DNA of 64,000 nucleotides from Nissolia schottii (lineage: Eukaryota; Streptophyta; Magnoliopsida; Fabales; Fabaceae), in contig QANU01034901.1 of the NCBI GenBank assembly GCA_003254905.1, positions 110,475-174,474 of the forward strand, given 5' to 3'. A program made the translations under genes and the position numbers. Each line of letters begins with the position of its first letter. Positions within the stretch are counted from its first letter, which is position 1. Of this stretch, positions 11,235-25,200 are shown one piece after another. The notes below the pieces were generated by a model. The model was not told the origin of the DNA and ran no database searches. It was given only the letters and a program-made list of their open reading frames with translations.

Positions 11235-13432
11235 CCTACCAATTAATTCAATATTCACATCTCTGTTTCGTGGCTGCTCTGTTGCAAAGCTTGCAACACT
11301 AATTTTAGTTCTTTGTTGTTTGTTATGCTATGTTAATTTGCGTGTAACAATTAAAAAAGAAAAAAAACAACGGGCGGCGTTACTTTCGTTGTATTCTTTT
11401 GTTATTCTTATTGCCACCGAGTTGAGTTCGGTCGGTTGGTGTGGTGTGCTTGTATTCAGTCTTTCCCTCTTAATTGAATCCTAGCTAGTGCTTTTGATTT
11501 TGTTCACTTGCATATTCATGAATAGAGTGTGATGCTTTTGGATCTAATTTGGAATGGTTAACTATAATAATAATAATTAAAAAAAACAACTCGGGAGCGC
11601 TTTTGTTTGAAATTCAATTCACGGCATCGTCATTAATTTGATTTGGTAAAATTACACTAGCCTCATTTACAATAATATCGTCTTTGTAGTCGGGATAATA
11701 TTCAACTCTCATGATAAACACTATCATTTTTTAATGATAATAGAGTTAAACATAAGTTGTTATTGATGTATTTTGTTAATTAATTATGTCGCTCACATTT
11801 TCACCCTCAACATACTTCACAACCTCTTTATGAATCTCTTTTATGTGTATGAGAGAGATTGTGAAGTCATGTAAAAGAGGGATAGAAGGGTTGAAAATTT
11901 ATGAAAATTTAGGATTTTAATCATTTAAAGTGTGAATCTCACTTTAGAGAAAAAATTTATGGTACACACCTTTAGATTAATAAAATAATATTCATACACA
12001 AACCTCACTTTATTAATCATAAATATATAAACCCCTCACTTTCTCCTCTAAAGTGGTATAGCAATATCTTCACTTTAAAATACCATTTTTCGAAAAATGT
12101 GCAAAACATAATAGACAAAACATATTAATGGCAACTAACGTCTAACTCTGTTATCATGTGAAGATATCACTATTCATTAATAGTGAGTGTTGTCGAGACA
12201 AATAAAAGATGTATCAATATAATTTCATTGAATATCATGAAAAATCAATGTAATTTACCCTTGTATTTTCTCAGGGATAAAATCATAATTAAGCGCTATA
12301 TAGTTGTAAATTACCAAATAACACATACATTCTTTTATTTTTATCTAAAATTCAAGAAAATATTAATATAGATTAATGCAGTGATGACTTAGTCGCTCTG
12401 CGAGGGAAAATTATAGGGTACTTTAGAATATGTGCCCACGCAAAGAGGCTCGGGTGCTTAATGGGAGAGAAGAAAAGCAAAAACCGTCGTAATTTTGATA
12501 TATGGATTACCTTTCTTCTTTTATATTTTCAACTTGTTTGAAGATATTGTTAAGTTAGGGTTAATTTGTAAGATTGAATTAGATCTATTAATTAAAAAAT
12601 AAATATAAGGAAGTGTATTAAATCTAGCATTAATTGAAAATATGGATAAGACACCTTCTATAAGTGTTTAAATAACTCGTTTTCCAAATTTTTTAGATGA
12701 GTTAGAACCAATTAGTTTTAAGAAAATATACTTTTGAACATGTAAAAAAGTGTAGACACTTTATCATCTCTCACACAACATATCATAAGATTCACTTTAA
12801 CAACTCATCATAAAATTTACTTTTAACAAAATGAGTTCATGATGTGTTGTAAGAGGAGTGACTCTAAATAACAAAGTTGTTGACGTTAAATAAAGTATTG
12901 ATGAATTCACTCTACATGTGTGGAGCGAGTCTCCAGGTGAGGTGTTCATTCCTGCCTTGGCCATATCCCAGTCTTCCATCTGTTCCTTCATCCGACTGAA
13001 GAAAATAAAAACTAACTCAACCAACTACATGAGTTGATCTTATCTTTAAGGCAAGTTTAACTTTAATTAAATGAAAAGCTAGAGAGGTTGCGTTACTTTT
13101 TAAAATTAAAATGAATGCGGTGAACTTTTTTATGTATATACATCTCAACTAAGAAAACTGCCCCTTTTACATAAAGCCACATTTCAAGAGTTAGTAGATT
13201 CAGGATATGCTGACAACATGTTTTATATATGTGTGTGTGTGTGATCCAGTTAACATCATCAATCTAAAGTCACCCCCCACCACCGACTATTACATGACAC
13301 ACACAAACTACACTACTTTTTGTTTGTCCCTTGCTTTCTTTATTGAAGCTCCTTTCCTTTGTTGCCATGCTATTCCTTTCTTCCTTCCTTCAATTAATTG
13401 CCATTGCGCATGCAGAACCACTCTTTATTCCC
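11235..13432. other. Intergenic region between the two DUF3339 genes
   Basis: The first few hundred bases probably hold the 3' UTR of copy 1. The rest is AT-rich without a recognisable gene. A short inverted repeat (ACACAACATATCAT near 12,774 with ATGATGTGTTGT near 12,840) is the only local structure noted. Confidence 0.5.
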
Positions 13433-13440
13433 TATTTAAG
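13433..13440 (+). promoter_or_regulatory. TATA-like box of the second DUF3339 gene
   Basis: TATTTAAG 121 bp upstream of the ATG at 13561, following a pyrimidine-rich stretch. Confidence 0.4.
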
Positions 13441-13560
13441 TAGCAATTTAGCATGCAGAGTTGCACGACATTCATTCATTCATTGTAACACTATTGGTGA
13501 ATGTTGAATTGGTGACCACCATCATACACAAGAACTATAACTACATTCAATTGATTTGTG

Positions 13561-13773
13561 ATGTCGGCTGATTGGGGGCCGGTGGTGATGGCGGTGGTGC
13601 TGTTCGTGCTGCTGAGCCCAGGGCTGCTGTTTCAGCTGCCGGCAAGGGGCAGGGTGGTGGAGTTTGGGAACATGCAAACAAGTGGCCTCTCTATATTGGT
13701 CCACACCATCATCTTCTTTGGTCTCATCACTATTTTCCTAATTGCTATTGGTGTTCATATCTACTCAGGATGA
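13561..13773 (+). CDS. DUF3339 family small membrane protein, copy 2
   Basis: Single-exon gene of 70 residues, MSADWGPVVMAVVLFVLLSP through LLFQLPARGRVVEFGN to GVHIYSG. It has the same two-helix layout as copy 1, with one extra residue near the N-terminus (MSADWG against MSDWG). Matching residues over most of the length, same strand and close spacing indicate tandem duplication. Copy 2 keeps the more usual family features (LSPGLLFQLP, SILVHTIIFFGLI), whereas copy 1 has drifted in the second helix. Function unknown. Confidence 0.9.
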   Translation: MSADWGPVVMAVVLFVLLSPGLLFQLPARGRVVEFGNMQTSGLSILVHTIIFFGLITIFLIAIGVHIYSG

Positions 13774-15768
13774 TATAATCAAATCACCCTACCCCGTAAA
13801 GCACGAGACTTCGCTTACATTTTCTGAGAGTAAATACTTACTTTTTATTATGTACCATTAGATTTTTTAATTCATCAACAATGTGAGCCAGCTTTATAGC
13901 TCGTGCTGATGTGTTAAAAATCTAATAAAAAAAATCTAATAATATGAAACAAGAAAAATGTTTTGTTCCTTGAGCATCAAGAGTTTTCATAAAGCAGTGA
14001 ATTTGTACTGTTGCTTTATTCTTAATCATTGGCCTTAATTTTTGTCTTTTATTAATTCTTTTTGGTTGTTGGTTTATATTGTCTCTCTGTTGTAATTCTA
14101 AGATGTAACTAAGGATTGGTGACTTTCTTGTTTCATTTCTCCTACCTTCCTGGAATATATTATGGATGCCTCTTTTTATTAGTTTTTTTTTTTTTTTTTT
14201 TACTTCAAAAATACATTCAATAATGTTTAAACTTAAGATCTTGTATACTACCAAAACTCCTCATCACCATATCAACATTAGTGGTTTAAGTAACTTTTGT
14301 TAAGTTTAATTTAATTAAAAAAAATACTTTATTCAAAAAAAGGAAAAGAGAATATAATTCTATCAATTGTTCCATTTCTTGAGTGATAACGTCAAAATTA
14401 TAAAGTTTTTAATGCATTAGAACCATTAAAATATTTCATTTAAGGTCTTTTAAACTAAAAAAAAATAAAAATAAATCATTCACCTTCAAAAGTAACCTTA
14501 TTTGGGCGAAGTGTGGAATTGTTTTATGTTGAAGATGCATTACTCAATTGAGTAAAGTATGCCAATGAGAACATGTGCTAATGTATAATCGTGTAAGGGA
14601 AAAATGATCTGGAAAGCAAAAACATGAATCCACATTAACACTTGTGAAAGGAAGTAATAACATCTTTATCTATAGCAATCATCTTATCACAAATTCTCTG
14701 CATCCTCCAGTACAAGCCTGTTAGTCAGGTAACATTTTCCCTCCCATGTTTGGAAATGGGAAAAACGAAGTGGTGGAAACTAGAAAAAGCCCGTATTCAA
14801 ATTTACAAATGTTATATAATAATAGAGATAAATAAAAGTAAACTGATAACAGAACAAAGAAGCTGGGAACAACTCCAGAATTCTTGGTGCTGAAAACTGA
14901 CTTCGCTAACTGTAATTAGTAAAGAAGCCATATGCACAGAATTTGGTAACTTAAACAAAAAAGCCTGCTGTTATCCACGATTCCTGCTACTAATAACTAA
15001 TAAGAGGAGAAGCTCCGTGATCTTCATTGTTCTGTAAAAGGTTGCATGAACTTGCACAAAGCAGAGGGCATCGTACTATGCTCAACTCAAGCCCATTATT
15101 TATCTCTTCACAAAAGTTTCCATTCTGTAACAACAACAACAACAAAAATATTATAATTAATCTTCAGGTTCATGATTCAACCAAAAAGAGTAATGCAACC
15201 AAACACACAAAATGGGGACAAACATTGAAATTTACAAGAGTCAAGATGTTGGAAATCCATGAAAATATGTTATTTTGAGCTAAGATTCTGATTCTATAGA
15301 GACTATTACATAATATGTTTTTCCAAATTGGAAGCTTTAAAGGCTGTAGCTTCCTTGAGTAATGAATCAAAGCCAAGCAAAGCTAGAATTTGCCAATTTA
15401 GTAAGCCTAGCTCATCAATCAATTCACAATAAGAATATCCATATACACAGATACAGTTTGTTTATTTTATATTCCTAATTGTTTTGAAATAAAAACCGAC
15501 ATTGCAGATCCAAATTTTGATTAAAAACAGGTCAACATATTCATTATCTATTCATGGAAAGCTACATAACATGATAGTCTAGTTCATTCTCACAGCTTTT
15601 AAGATGATACATGGATTTCTCAACCACATGAATACACCAAAAAAGAACAAAGCTACGTAACCTAGAATCAAGACCAAAGAAAACTTTAGCCATACGTCCC
15701 TTGTTTTTTAAACTGCTAGTATTCTACATCATACTGAAATATAACCAAAATAATAACAGGGTAAAGGA
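13774..15768. other. Intergenic region, probably including 3' parts of the minus-strand gene at 16.4 kb
   Basis: No independent gene recognised. Poly(A/T) runs and an AAC microsatellite (about 15130-15145) are present. Part of 14.7-15.8 kb may be an intron or 3' UTR of the membrane protein gene at 16406-16781. Confidence 0.4.
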
Positions 15769-16405
15769 TTAAAGATTGAAGGATCTTAGGGCCCCTGCAT
15801 CCCGAATCCTTAAAAAGAACAAACAAGCATTTCAGCAAAAAAACTTTTGCAACCAAATTCTAGCATTTTTCTAGAAAAAAAGGAAAAACGATTCAAACAA
15901 CAACCCTCCTAAAAGCTTAGCTATAAAGGTGGAAGTTTTTCCATCTTTAATCTAAAACATGATCACATATTCTAAATTATAATATCATGTTCAAGGCCAA
16001 ATCTCCTAAAAACTGCAATGGATCATTTCATGTTAAAATTTGGCATGTTTGATCATGTTATGAAAAAGAAACACAAACATTTTAAACAAGTGGAACACAC
16101 TTAAAATGGTAGCACCAATTCAAAATGTGTGTGGCTTTCTATCCATTCCCCCCTAAAAACTAAACCTATTCTCATATCTCTAATAAAACCTAATTATCCT
16201 ATCTACATATTTTCTCAGAAATACATCAATAAATCTTCCTCCAACTTCTTGAAATTAAAAAAAAGATGAAATCTCTAAAAGAGGAACAAATAATCTAACA
16301 GTAAATAATCAAAACACATAAGAATCAAATAATTATTGCATACAAAAAATCCAAATTAATTTTTCCCCTTTCGAAAAACCGTTATTTTCTTTGTTAACCA
16401 CATAC

Positions 16406-16781
16406 CAGGAACATCCTTGCGCGGCTTAGCGGAACAGAGAATGGAACGCCCCACGACGGAGAGCGTCGAAACAACGCCGGCGACGTAGAGCACCGTCAAG
16501 AGCCCGAGAACCCATGGCATCAGCATGAACCCTATGAAGAACGTCACCGATCCGCACAGCATCAGCGCCACCGATATCCCCAGCAGCAGCGACGCCATCC
16601 CCGCCGGCGTTATCTCCGGCGACCGCCTGTACGGCGACACGTAAGGCGGAACCGGCACCACCGCCGGACGACCGTCGGCCAATGCCGGAATGGGAGCCGG
16701 CGGAGTGCGGAGGAGGTTGAAGACGAGGGACGACAGCTCGCAGAAAACGCGAGATTGTTGATCTTGCTGTCCCCTCGTCAT
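16406..16781 (-). CDS. Small plant-type membrane protein, main exon (3' exon uncertain)
   Basis: The exon reads MTRGQQDQQSRVFCELSSLV, then a Pro-rich segment (about residues 27-55), then two hydrophobic helices (GMASLLLGISVALMLCGSV and FFIGFMLMPWVLGLLTVLYV), ending at PRKDVPG beside a GTATGT donor at 16405. It is a predicted two-pass membrane protein with a cytosolic Pro-rich N-terminus; I recall similar uncharacterised plant proteins but no function. The reading frame is GC-rich compared with its surroundings. The final exon is not settled. An acceptor at 15796-15795 would add GALRSFNL and a stop (exon 15794-15769), and one near 15,035 would add two residues. Running through the donor gives a 141-residue product, which I think less likely. 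Confidence 0.7.
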
Positions 16782-16799
16782 TTTCCCCTTTTGTTTTTT

Positions 16800-19205
16800 C
16801 TTCTTCTTCTTCCTTATGCGAAATTTAAATTAATAAGAAAAGGGGGAAAAGGGTTATAATTTATAAGGATAGAAACAATGTCAAAAAAATGTGAAAGAAA
16901 TTTGGAGGTATAAGAAGCACGGTGTTTGTATGGTTGTTACGAATCACATTTGAGAATTGCAATGCTTGGACGCAAATGCAATCATAATAATAATAATGTG
17001 TAACAGAAAAGGGTAGCTGGAAATTAGTATTGAAGTGATGGCACCAAAACGGAAGTGGTTTCGGATTTTTGGGGGTTTGAGGTAAAACGATAATGTTATG
17101 ATTGGAAGGGTATTTAATTTATGTGGGAAGAAGAATAGATATGAGATTGATACGCGTTGGGTTTTTTTGGAGGAGTCGTGTTCCAAAATGGATGGGATGG
17201 GGGGTGGAGGTGGAACCAATATGGTGGAAATGTATTTAATTAGGTGGGGCCTCATGACGTGTATCTTTTTGCCCTTATCTTCTACTTTACAGCACGCCAT
17301 TTTAATTTTGGACAATGTCTATCTACCCCTACTTGGCTTTAAAAAATTTTTAAAAAATAATTGCAGTGAAAACATAAATTTTTAAAATTTTTAATACGTT
17401 AAATATATTAAAAACATAATTTTTAAAAGATTTTTAACTAATGCTTTAAGAGCGCTCGTGTAAAATTCTATTTTTATTTATTATTTTACTTTTGGACACA
17501 AACTTTATTTGGAATTTGATACAGATGTACTCCGAGCACGGCTTGAGGTATTATTATCCTTTGAATTTTGAGTTGGGTTGACCAGCATAACATGCATTGA
17601 TTAATTTAATTTATGCTATTATTATATACATATGCTAAAGATAGCATTATGCTGCTGCTTATTTGGGGTTCTAATTGACTTTGCCAAAATGAAATCTTTG
17701 TTATAGATTTAGGTATGTGACATGTCCCAATATTTGAAAACTTAATAAGGAAAAATTAAAAATTTGGCCATTTAGCAGGATTAGGAGGTTTTAGCAGCAC
17801 CCGTAGAAACTATTTTATGCTTAATTAGGAGGATTTAGCAGCATCCGTAGAAACTAAATTTGTTTGCCAAAAACAAGATGAGGGCTAAATTTGGCAGATC
17901 ACATGCATGTTTATGCATTTTTATGTGTTGATTTCTAACATTATGATCCTTATGAAGCACGTCCCCCACACGACATCGTGCCGTAAATTATTGTATTCAG
18001 ATAAATATTTAGATGTTTCTAACCACAAAATAATTAAAAGTAAGCAATATCAGATCATCTATTTCGCATTGCATCACTTAAACAGATAGATAATGTATGG
18101 ATGGAAGATCAAGATTCAGCGTATCGTCAATACTTTTGAAATCTAAGTTTGAATTACAAGGTCGATATTCATTATTTTCTAAGATATACTCTAATATTTA
18201 CGATATATATATGTGTGTGTGTATATATATGGCACTAATAATGCAACCTTTTCGTAACTTGTGTGGCAGCACATGTTTTGCTTGATGTGGTGGATCAGAT
18301 CTCCTAACTGTTCTGAATTATGTACAAGTATTCATAACTCATTTGTTACTAACCCATTATTGGCAAGTGCCAGCTACTTGATGGCAATGCAGGGCCGCAC
18401 AAAATTTCTGATCATGTGAGCAACTTTTGCTTATGGATCCGGAGTGGGAGTGGCGGTGGTAGAAGCCCTATGGGAAGCGGTGCAGCCCAATATCTTATTA
18501 TTATTGTTATTCACATCTTGAAGCATACTTCATCGGAACCTTACTTCTTTACACAGACAAAAGAGTACACACATTTAATTTTGTTTGGAAGCATTTCTGA
18601 ATATCCTATAACCGACACCCTATCATTTGCTTCGTCGACTCATACTGCTATTGCTAACGTACATGAGTACATCTATACGCACTTGATCAAATTATTAATT
18701 GGTTCATTTTCTTTTTGGCATTGCTTGTGAAATTCACAAAAGGATGACCTTTCCATTGTCCTGATCTTGAAATAATTAATATCACTTCATTATTGCCTTC
18801 ACAACTGTTCCGAAATCTTAGCTTCTATGAAATGAGAAGGCCAAAACAAAGATGCTTCCTCGATTTCTAACTTCAGAAGAATAGTATAATCAGTTGCCAG
18901 CCAGTTTAAGATGCTCCATAATATTTTATTTTTCAACCAAAATAGACATACAAGATCAAGAAGAATGAGTATATGATCTCTAGTTACTACATAATTTGAT
19001 TATTGATTGTAATGATACATGATTTTTCGCAATTTTTATTCACCTGAGCTTTATGCTTCAGCTACAATAATACAGGGATGGCAAGTAGACCATGGCATGC
19101 TTTCCCAATGACATGACATTAATTTAAGTTCAGATTTGAAAGTAAAGAGGGCTGACCACAAGTGATAGATAAGTGTTCCCAAGTTGCTCCTCTCAGCAAC
19201 TTGCA
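16800..19205. other. Intergenic region between the membrane protein gene and the 3' end of the FLC-like gene
   Basis: No gene recognised. A short direct repeat with core TTTAGCAGCA(C/T)CCGTAGAAAC occurs twice near 17,793 and 17,830. The stretch before 19,205 should include the FLC-like 3' UTR. Confidence 0.5.
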
Positions 19206-22200
19206 TCAGGGGTCCAGGGGGAACAGATTATGAGGGACCGCAACCTCTTCATCACAGTCCTTAGACGGTGTTACCACCTTATTGAAGTCATTAGCATTTC
19301 CCAATATAGCAATCTGCAGCAGCTAAAATTCTATTATTGACAGGGTGCCCTTTATTTTATTTTTCTTGACTCTATAGATATAGGGTATCTTAATTCAAAC
19401 TGAATGTTTAGTTATCGATTAAATTAGGTGAAGAGCATACTTTACTCCAAGCAAGTTTCATTTTACAAATTTCAAGTTAGCCAATCACATACACAATCCT
19501 AATCCAATCAACAGATATCTGAAGTCATCCATTTCAGTTAGTTATATATTTTCCATCTTTGTGCTATGAATAATAACTTAATATGAGTTTAAGTTCATTA
19601 AGTAGTATTCTGAGTTTTTCTTAATATGCAAAAGTTCAATGTGAGCCTATGATATATTATATTCCATCGGCATGTTTAAATAACTAGTTGGTGAAGAGGT
19701 CATCTAAGGACTAGGATCACATGCCCCAATTTTTATGCCCTCCATCTCATGTGTTAGACAAATATCCTATCATTTAAGATTGATTCTTCTCAAAATCAAC
19801 TATTGATAACTATCTATAATTTATGAGAATCTTTTACTGCTGGAACAAGAAATGAGACATGGAATGGGGGCAGAAGAATTCTTTTCCACCTATGACACCT
19901 ATAAATAGTCATGAACTGTACCTGTTTCTCCAGAAGCTCATTTTCTATTCTCAGGACCTCTGCCTGTTTGAAGCAATGACCAAAAAGAAAAAGGAAGAAA
20001 AGGGGTTAGCAAACCACAATCAAACCTTGATCTATGGATTAACATCCTGCAATCTCGATTAAGGCAAAAAGGAAAAGTATATTAACTTTAGTGCATGAGA
20101 ATGCGTAAAATAAATAAACATTGTTCTTCACGTTATCCTGGTATATGTTTTAGAGTTTCTTGCTGAAGCTTGCCTCTAATAAATTAGCCTGTTAATAATT
20201 TCTAGCAATTCCCACATCAAGTACAAGTCATTCACAGGAGTGAGTACTGCTCCTTGAGGATGAAGTCATATTGAGTATTTGACAGTGTATACACTTTCAA
20301 AAGCCACAGCCACATTTTGTGTTGATGCCTGATATCATAATTTAGGATAAGCAGGCAGTATAAAAAGTTGAAGAGGTTTGCTTCTGTTAACCTAGGGAGG
20401 AATTAATTTTGGTGAGCTTCACCACACACCATTTAAACCTAAAGGCTCTATGAAATTAAATTTTAGTCATTTTTCATTTATATGGTTTTAAGTTCTTCCT
20501 GTCGCACTTAAGTTCTGAACAAAATCACTCAAAGACGCATACTATCTTCATCTTCAATTTCAAAAAGATATCCCTTAAAAATGAGGAAATACAGTATTCT
20601 CAGCCAACCAGTTTCATAACCTTCTTGAAATTCGAAAATAGTCAAGTAAAAGTTTTCCAGTCAGACATTTTATATCCCCTCATCCCAAAGAATATTACGT
20701 TAGAAATCACGTTTAAAGAGATTAGATGGATAAAACTTTTATCTAGAAGTTCCTTATCAGAATTCTCTAAGATGAGTATTATTTAAAATATCATAAAATG
20801 TTTAACATGTGAAATATCTTGGTACTTTATATATGTCTGTGTTTGGTTATCATCGTACATTTGCATGAATGTAAGGTGTCTAGAAATTAAGACGTTCACA
20901 TTTTTGGGTGTTTCATACTTTCATCTATACTTCGAATCATTCTTTTTATCTCAACACGAGGAACGTGAATTAGTCAACATATAAAATAATAGGTGTCCAC
21001 ATGTCGTATATAGCACTATAGAATATCAAACGTCTCCGATGCATGATTTCCAAGTATGATGACGAACTCTACACCATCATTCAACCTAACACCTTTAAAT
21101 TACCTTATAAAGGGGGGAGGGCGGGGGGATGATCTATCAACATAAGTGGCTAAGAGACCAATAAACATAGGAAGCTCCAAGCATACCTTTTGCTTTAGGT
21201 TCAGTACAGACTCCATCAGCAGTCCCGTCTGCACACAAATTTTTTGAATTAGAATGGTCTGAAATTTAAGAAGGTGGAGATAATGAGAATAACAGAATCA
21301 TGAATTGGGATTTTAAAAATTTGTTAGCCTGGTCGCCGACCACACCTGCATTGCCATAGGCAAAAAGGGCACAGGAAATCCTTCAACAGATCAAATGAGG
21401 AACGAGCTTGCAAATGCTAAAATGTCATATATCATCATATAGTTGTTCAAGAACAGCCTCCTATACCAATTGGATTGTTTAGATCACAATCAGTAGAATT
21501 TGTGGGATCTTCACATAGACATTTCCTAGCTAAAATAATTGAAAATTCCTATGCTAATAGTAGTTTGAATAGAGATAAAGAGCCAATTCCTAAGCAGTTA
21601 AACTATAAGTTCTTTTATTTTGTACTAAAATATTATCCTCCTGTTGTAACAATTGAGGTATTTTGTATCAAGAAGGAAAGTAAGGCTATATAGTGCAAGC
21701 AAATCGACATGAATTCAATCCTAGGAAAGTAATATACAAAAAGGAATCTGGTGTCCCTTAACTCTTGGGCAACTTATAACTTTCAATTATGAAGAATGCA
21801 GGGAATCATCCGAGTCGTTGAGCACTAGGTCAAATAGGCCTTGACAGTGTTACGGACTAAATCTGACAAAGACTTAGGTATGATATTCATAATGAGATAA
21901 CTCACTCAAGAAGTTCAATGAGATCTCATCATTGCCTAACTTAATAGCTCGTGAGCGTTATAAGCGTTACGAAATCCAACATAAGTCTTCATAACGTTTA
22001 TGAGCGTTACGAAATATGACATAAATCCTCATAAAGCTTATGAACGTTACATAATCTTAAGCGTCCACACTTGTACTATAAAAGAGTAACTCTTGCTACT
22101 CCATAAGGTCCGTCTCATACTCATTATTATCTCACATTCATTATTACCTCATATCACTCATACACTGACTTGGGCATCAGAGTAGTTTTTGTAGGTACCA

Positions 22201-25200
22201 CCCCTGTCACGCCAGAGCATTGATCGGACAACCATGTGACACCATCTCGAGAGTTCTTGAGTCTAGAATGAGGTAAGAATTACGAGCTATCTCAATCTTA
22301 ACCGAATTGCTCGTAACAGATACCTTACTAGGGATCAGGGAATCTACTCACCCCGAAAAGTTTAAAGTTATAAGGAATTCTATATAATATTAGCTACAAA
22401 AATTTGTTGGCTTGGGATGACCTAACATGAGATTACTTACGGGCTAAGAGGATTGACCCTAAAAGATATGCTAAAAAAAAATTCACATTCTCTAGACGGA
22501 TGATGGGGCGGAATTGACTGATCAAATGATGAAATCAGAAACGTGCAAGCCAATCAATTACATTATTATTATTAGGTTGAATGGACCACCCTATTTTTGA
22601 CAAGTCTCCTTTCTAGAGAAGCCCCAAGACTGAAGTCATATATCTCAACACTTCTATCGGCCAAAAAACAAATCTCTTATCTCTTGCACTGATTGACCAA
22701 AACAAAACTACACTTCTTACTCTGAGCTAATTAAGACTGAGCATCATCACCTTAAAGTCTACAGTAATCCTCAATCCATTACATCAACAACGGACTTCTT
22801 CATTAATGAATGTCCAAATGATGTTTTACTTTCTTAGAACAATAGCATTTTTATGTGCATAGCAAAGCTGGAAGATGTATTATACTTATACACCTATTTG
22901 AATAGAAGTTCTTTCACCTTTGCTGATCTGATTTGTGAAAGTGCAGCACGAGTCAGTTTCTCCAGTTCCATAAGGTCAGTCAGACTCAGATGCTCAATTT
23001 CAGAATCACCAAAGTGCCTGCAATGAAAATTTATATCAGTGCCCTAACGTTGCAGGTAGTTAAATGCGTTGAGAGGATTACCTTTTGGCCAGTAGGGAAA
23101 ACGCTGCGCCAGACCAGATATCTGCAGATTCAAAGAGGAGGTCCAGCTATAGAAAACAGAAAAGGAAAAAACCTAATTAATCTTGCTAGTGATCTGTTTT
23201 TCAAGTACCTTTTCTACATTTTGCTTTGCTTCAAATATTCTACCAAAGGGTGTGTTTGGTATGAATGGTCAAAACATGGAATAAAAATTTCTCCCCCAAA
23301 TTTTACCGCCTACCAAACTCGCCCTAAATATCATGAAATATTCCAGCACGTGTGTTTTTGTAGAGATCTTGTGTAGATGACAAGATGCTACTGTGGAAGC
23401 TACGGTGAGATTTTCATATCTAGCACGTGTAAGTAGTTGGGAATGAAAATGTCATGTTTGAGTAAACGGAATTCTCTTAAAATGGGTAGGATTTGATTTA
23501 AATTGTTTATATTTTTTTTATACCATAATTAAACATGACATTTTTTAACATGAGATTATTCATTCCCGGTATTTTGTCTTGTTATAAAGCACAACATATC
23601 TAGCATACGGACAAGCTCCATACCTTTGAATCGGTACCGCTTTCTTCTAAACTATCCCAGTATCCTTGGATGACCTTGGCCAAACTGAGAGTCAAACATT
23701 GAATTTATGAAATTTAAATTCTAACAGATTGAAGTCAAAATGAAATCGATTTGTTAGATATCGGTGGAGTATATGTGTTTGAAGTTAAATCTTACATGCA
23801 TTGATTACGAAACGACAAGCAGGAGGTGTGAGCAAGGAATATCTTGTGGTGATTAATAGATTCTTTGTTAGGTACATAATCATAATCATCATTTACAAAT
23901 GGGTTAAATATGATTCTAATAGTGAAAAATTATCAATTTTGTATTTTATTTTTAAAATTTTTTGTTAAGAAATAGTCTCTAACATATTTTTTTTTGGTAG
24001 GATTTAGTTTTTGCAGTCAAGTTGGGTCGTTAATTAATTACTGACGTAATAGTTAACTTGGTAATATGACATGTATCCACACAAATTAACACATGGCATT
24101 GCATGTAACCTGCCACGTGGCCGTAGTTAACAACCCAATTTGGTAGGAAAGACTAAATCCTATAAAAAAAATTGTCATAGACTATTTCTTAACAAAAAAT
24201 ATTTCAAGGGTAAAAACACAAAATATATAATTTTTTAGGAACAAAAAACATATTTAACTGTAAAAAAATTTCTTATAACATGATGTTACAAATATTGTTG
24301 GTGTGCTTACGAATATCTATGGGATGAGTGCCAATGATATGCAGGAAATTTGGCATTGAGCTTTGATGTGTATGGGTCTTACACCAATCCACACTTGTAT
24401 ACCTTCTTACATTTGTCATCTTTTTCCTATGTGTGTGGGACTTTGATCCCCTCACACAAGGGTGTTGTCGAGCTTTTCATAAAATTTTATTCAAATAGAA
24501 GTTATGTGTCATCACAACAGACACACTAACATCTTAGGGTAAAGCTTAAAATCGAGAGGGATGTTTACTAAACTATTCCCTTCAGAAACCAAATCTTCTA
24601 CTTCACTCCCAGAATGAAACATTATTTTGCTCCCTGACTTTTGAGCACAATTTTTCAGTCAACGCTCAACCACCAATGCTTCGAGAAATTTCGTAGAGCT
24701 ACCTTCCATGTTAGAAAAGGTAAAATCCTACACTTAGTAATTTAAATCCTTTGAAAAGATAAAACATGCTAATGGGGAAAAGGAAATCCTTAATCAAAAT
24801 GCAAAACCCTTAAAAAAAGGAAGCAAAGCATTTTGAGTTACCTTGAGCTACCAAGCGAAGAAGGATGAACCGACTTCTACAAAAACGATTAGGATTTAGG
24901 ACAATGGTCAAATTTGGATGTTTATTGCTCAGACAGTTTTAAAAGAGAAAACGGAGAGGAGATTATAATTGCAATGGAATATGCAACACTAGTACTCCAA
25001 AAGAGGAAGAATATTGTTTGGATGAAAGAAAAAATTTAATCATTTTTCTGTCTCTTACTTTTTACCTATCTTTGTATGCGTCCTTTCTTCATTAAAAAAT
25101 GTTATTTGTTTGAATTCATTTTAATACACTTCACTCCAAAAACCACTACGTGTTCATAGTTAATAGTAATCCGTTTCAGGTATGGCCGCGTAGGCACTCA

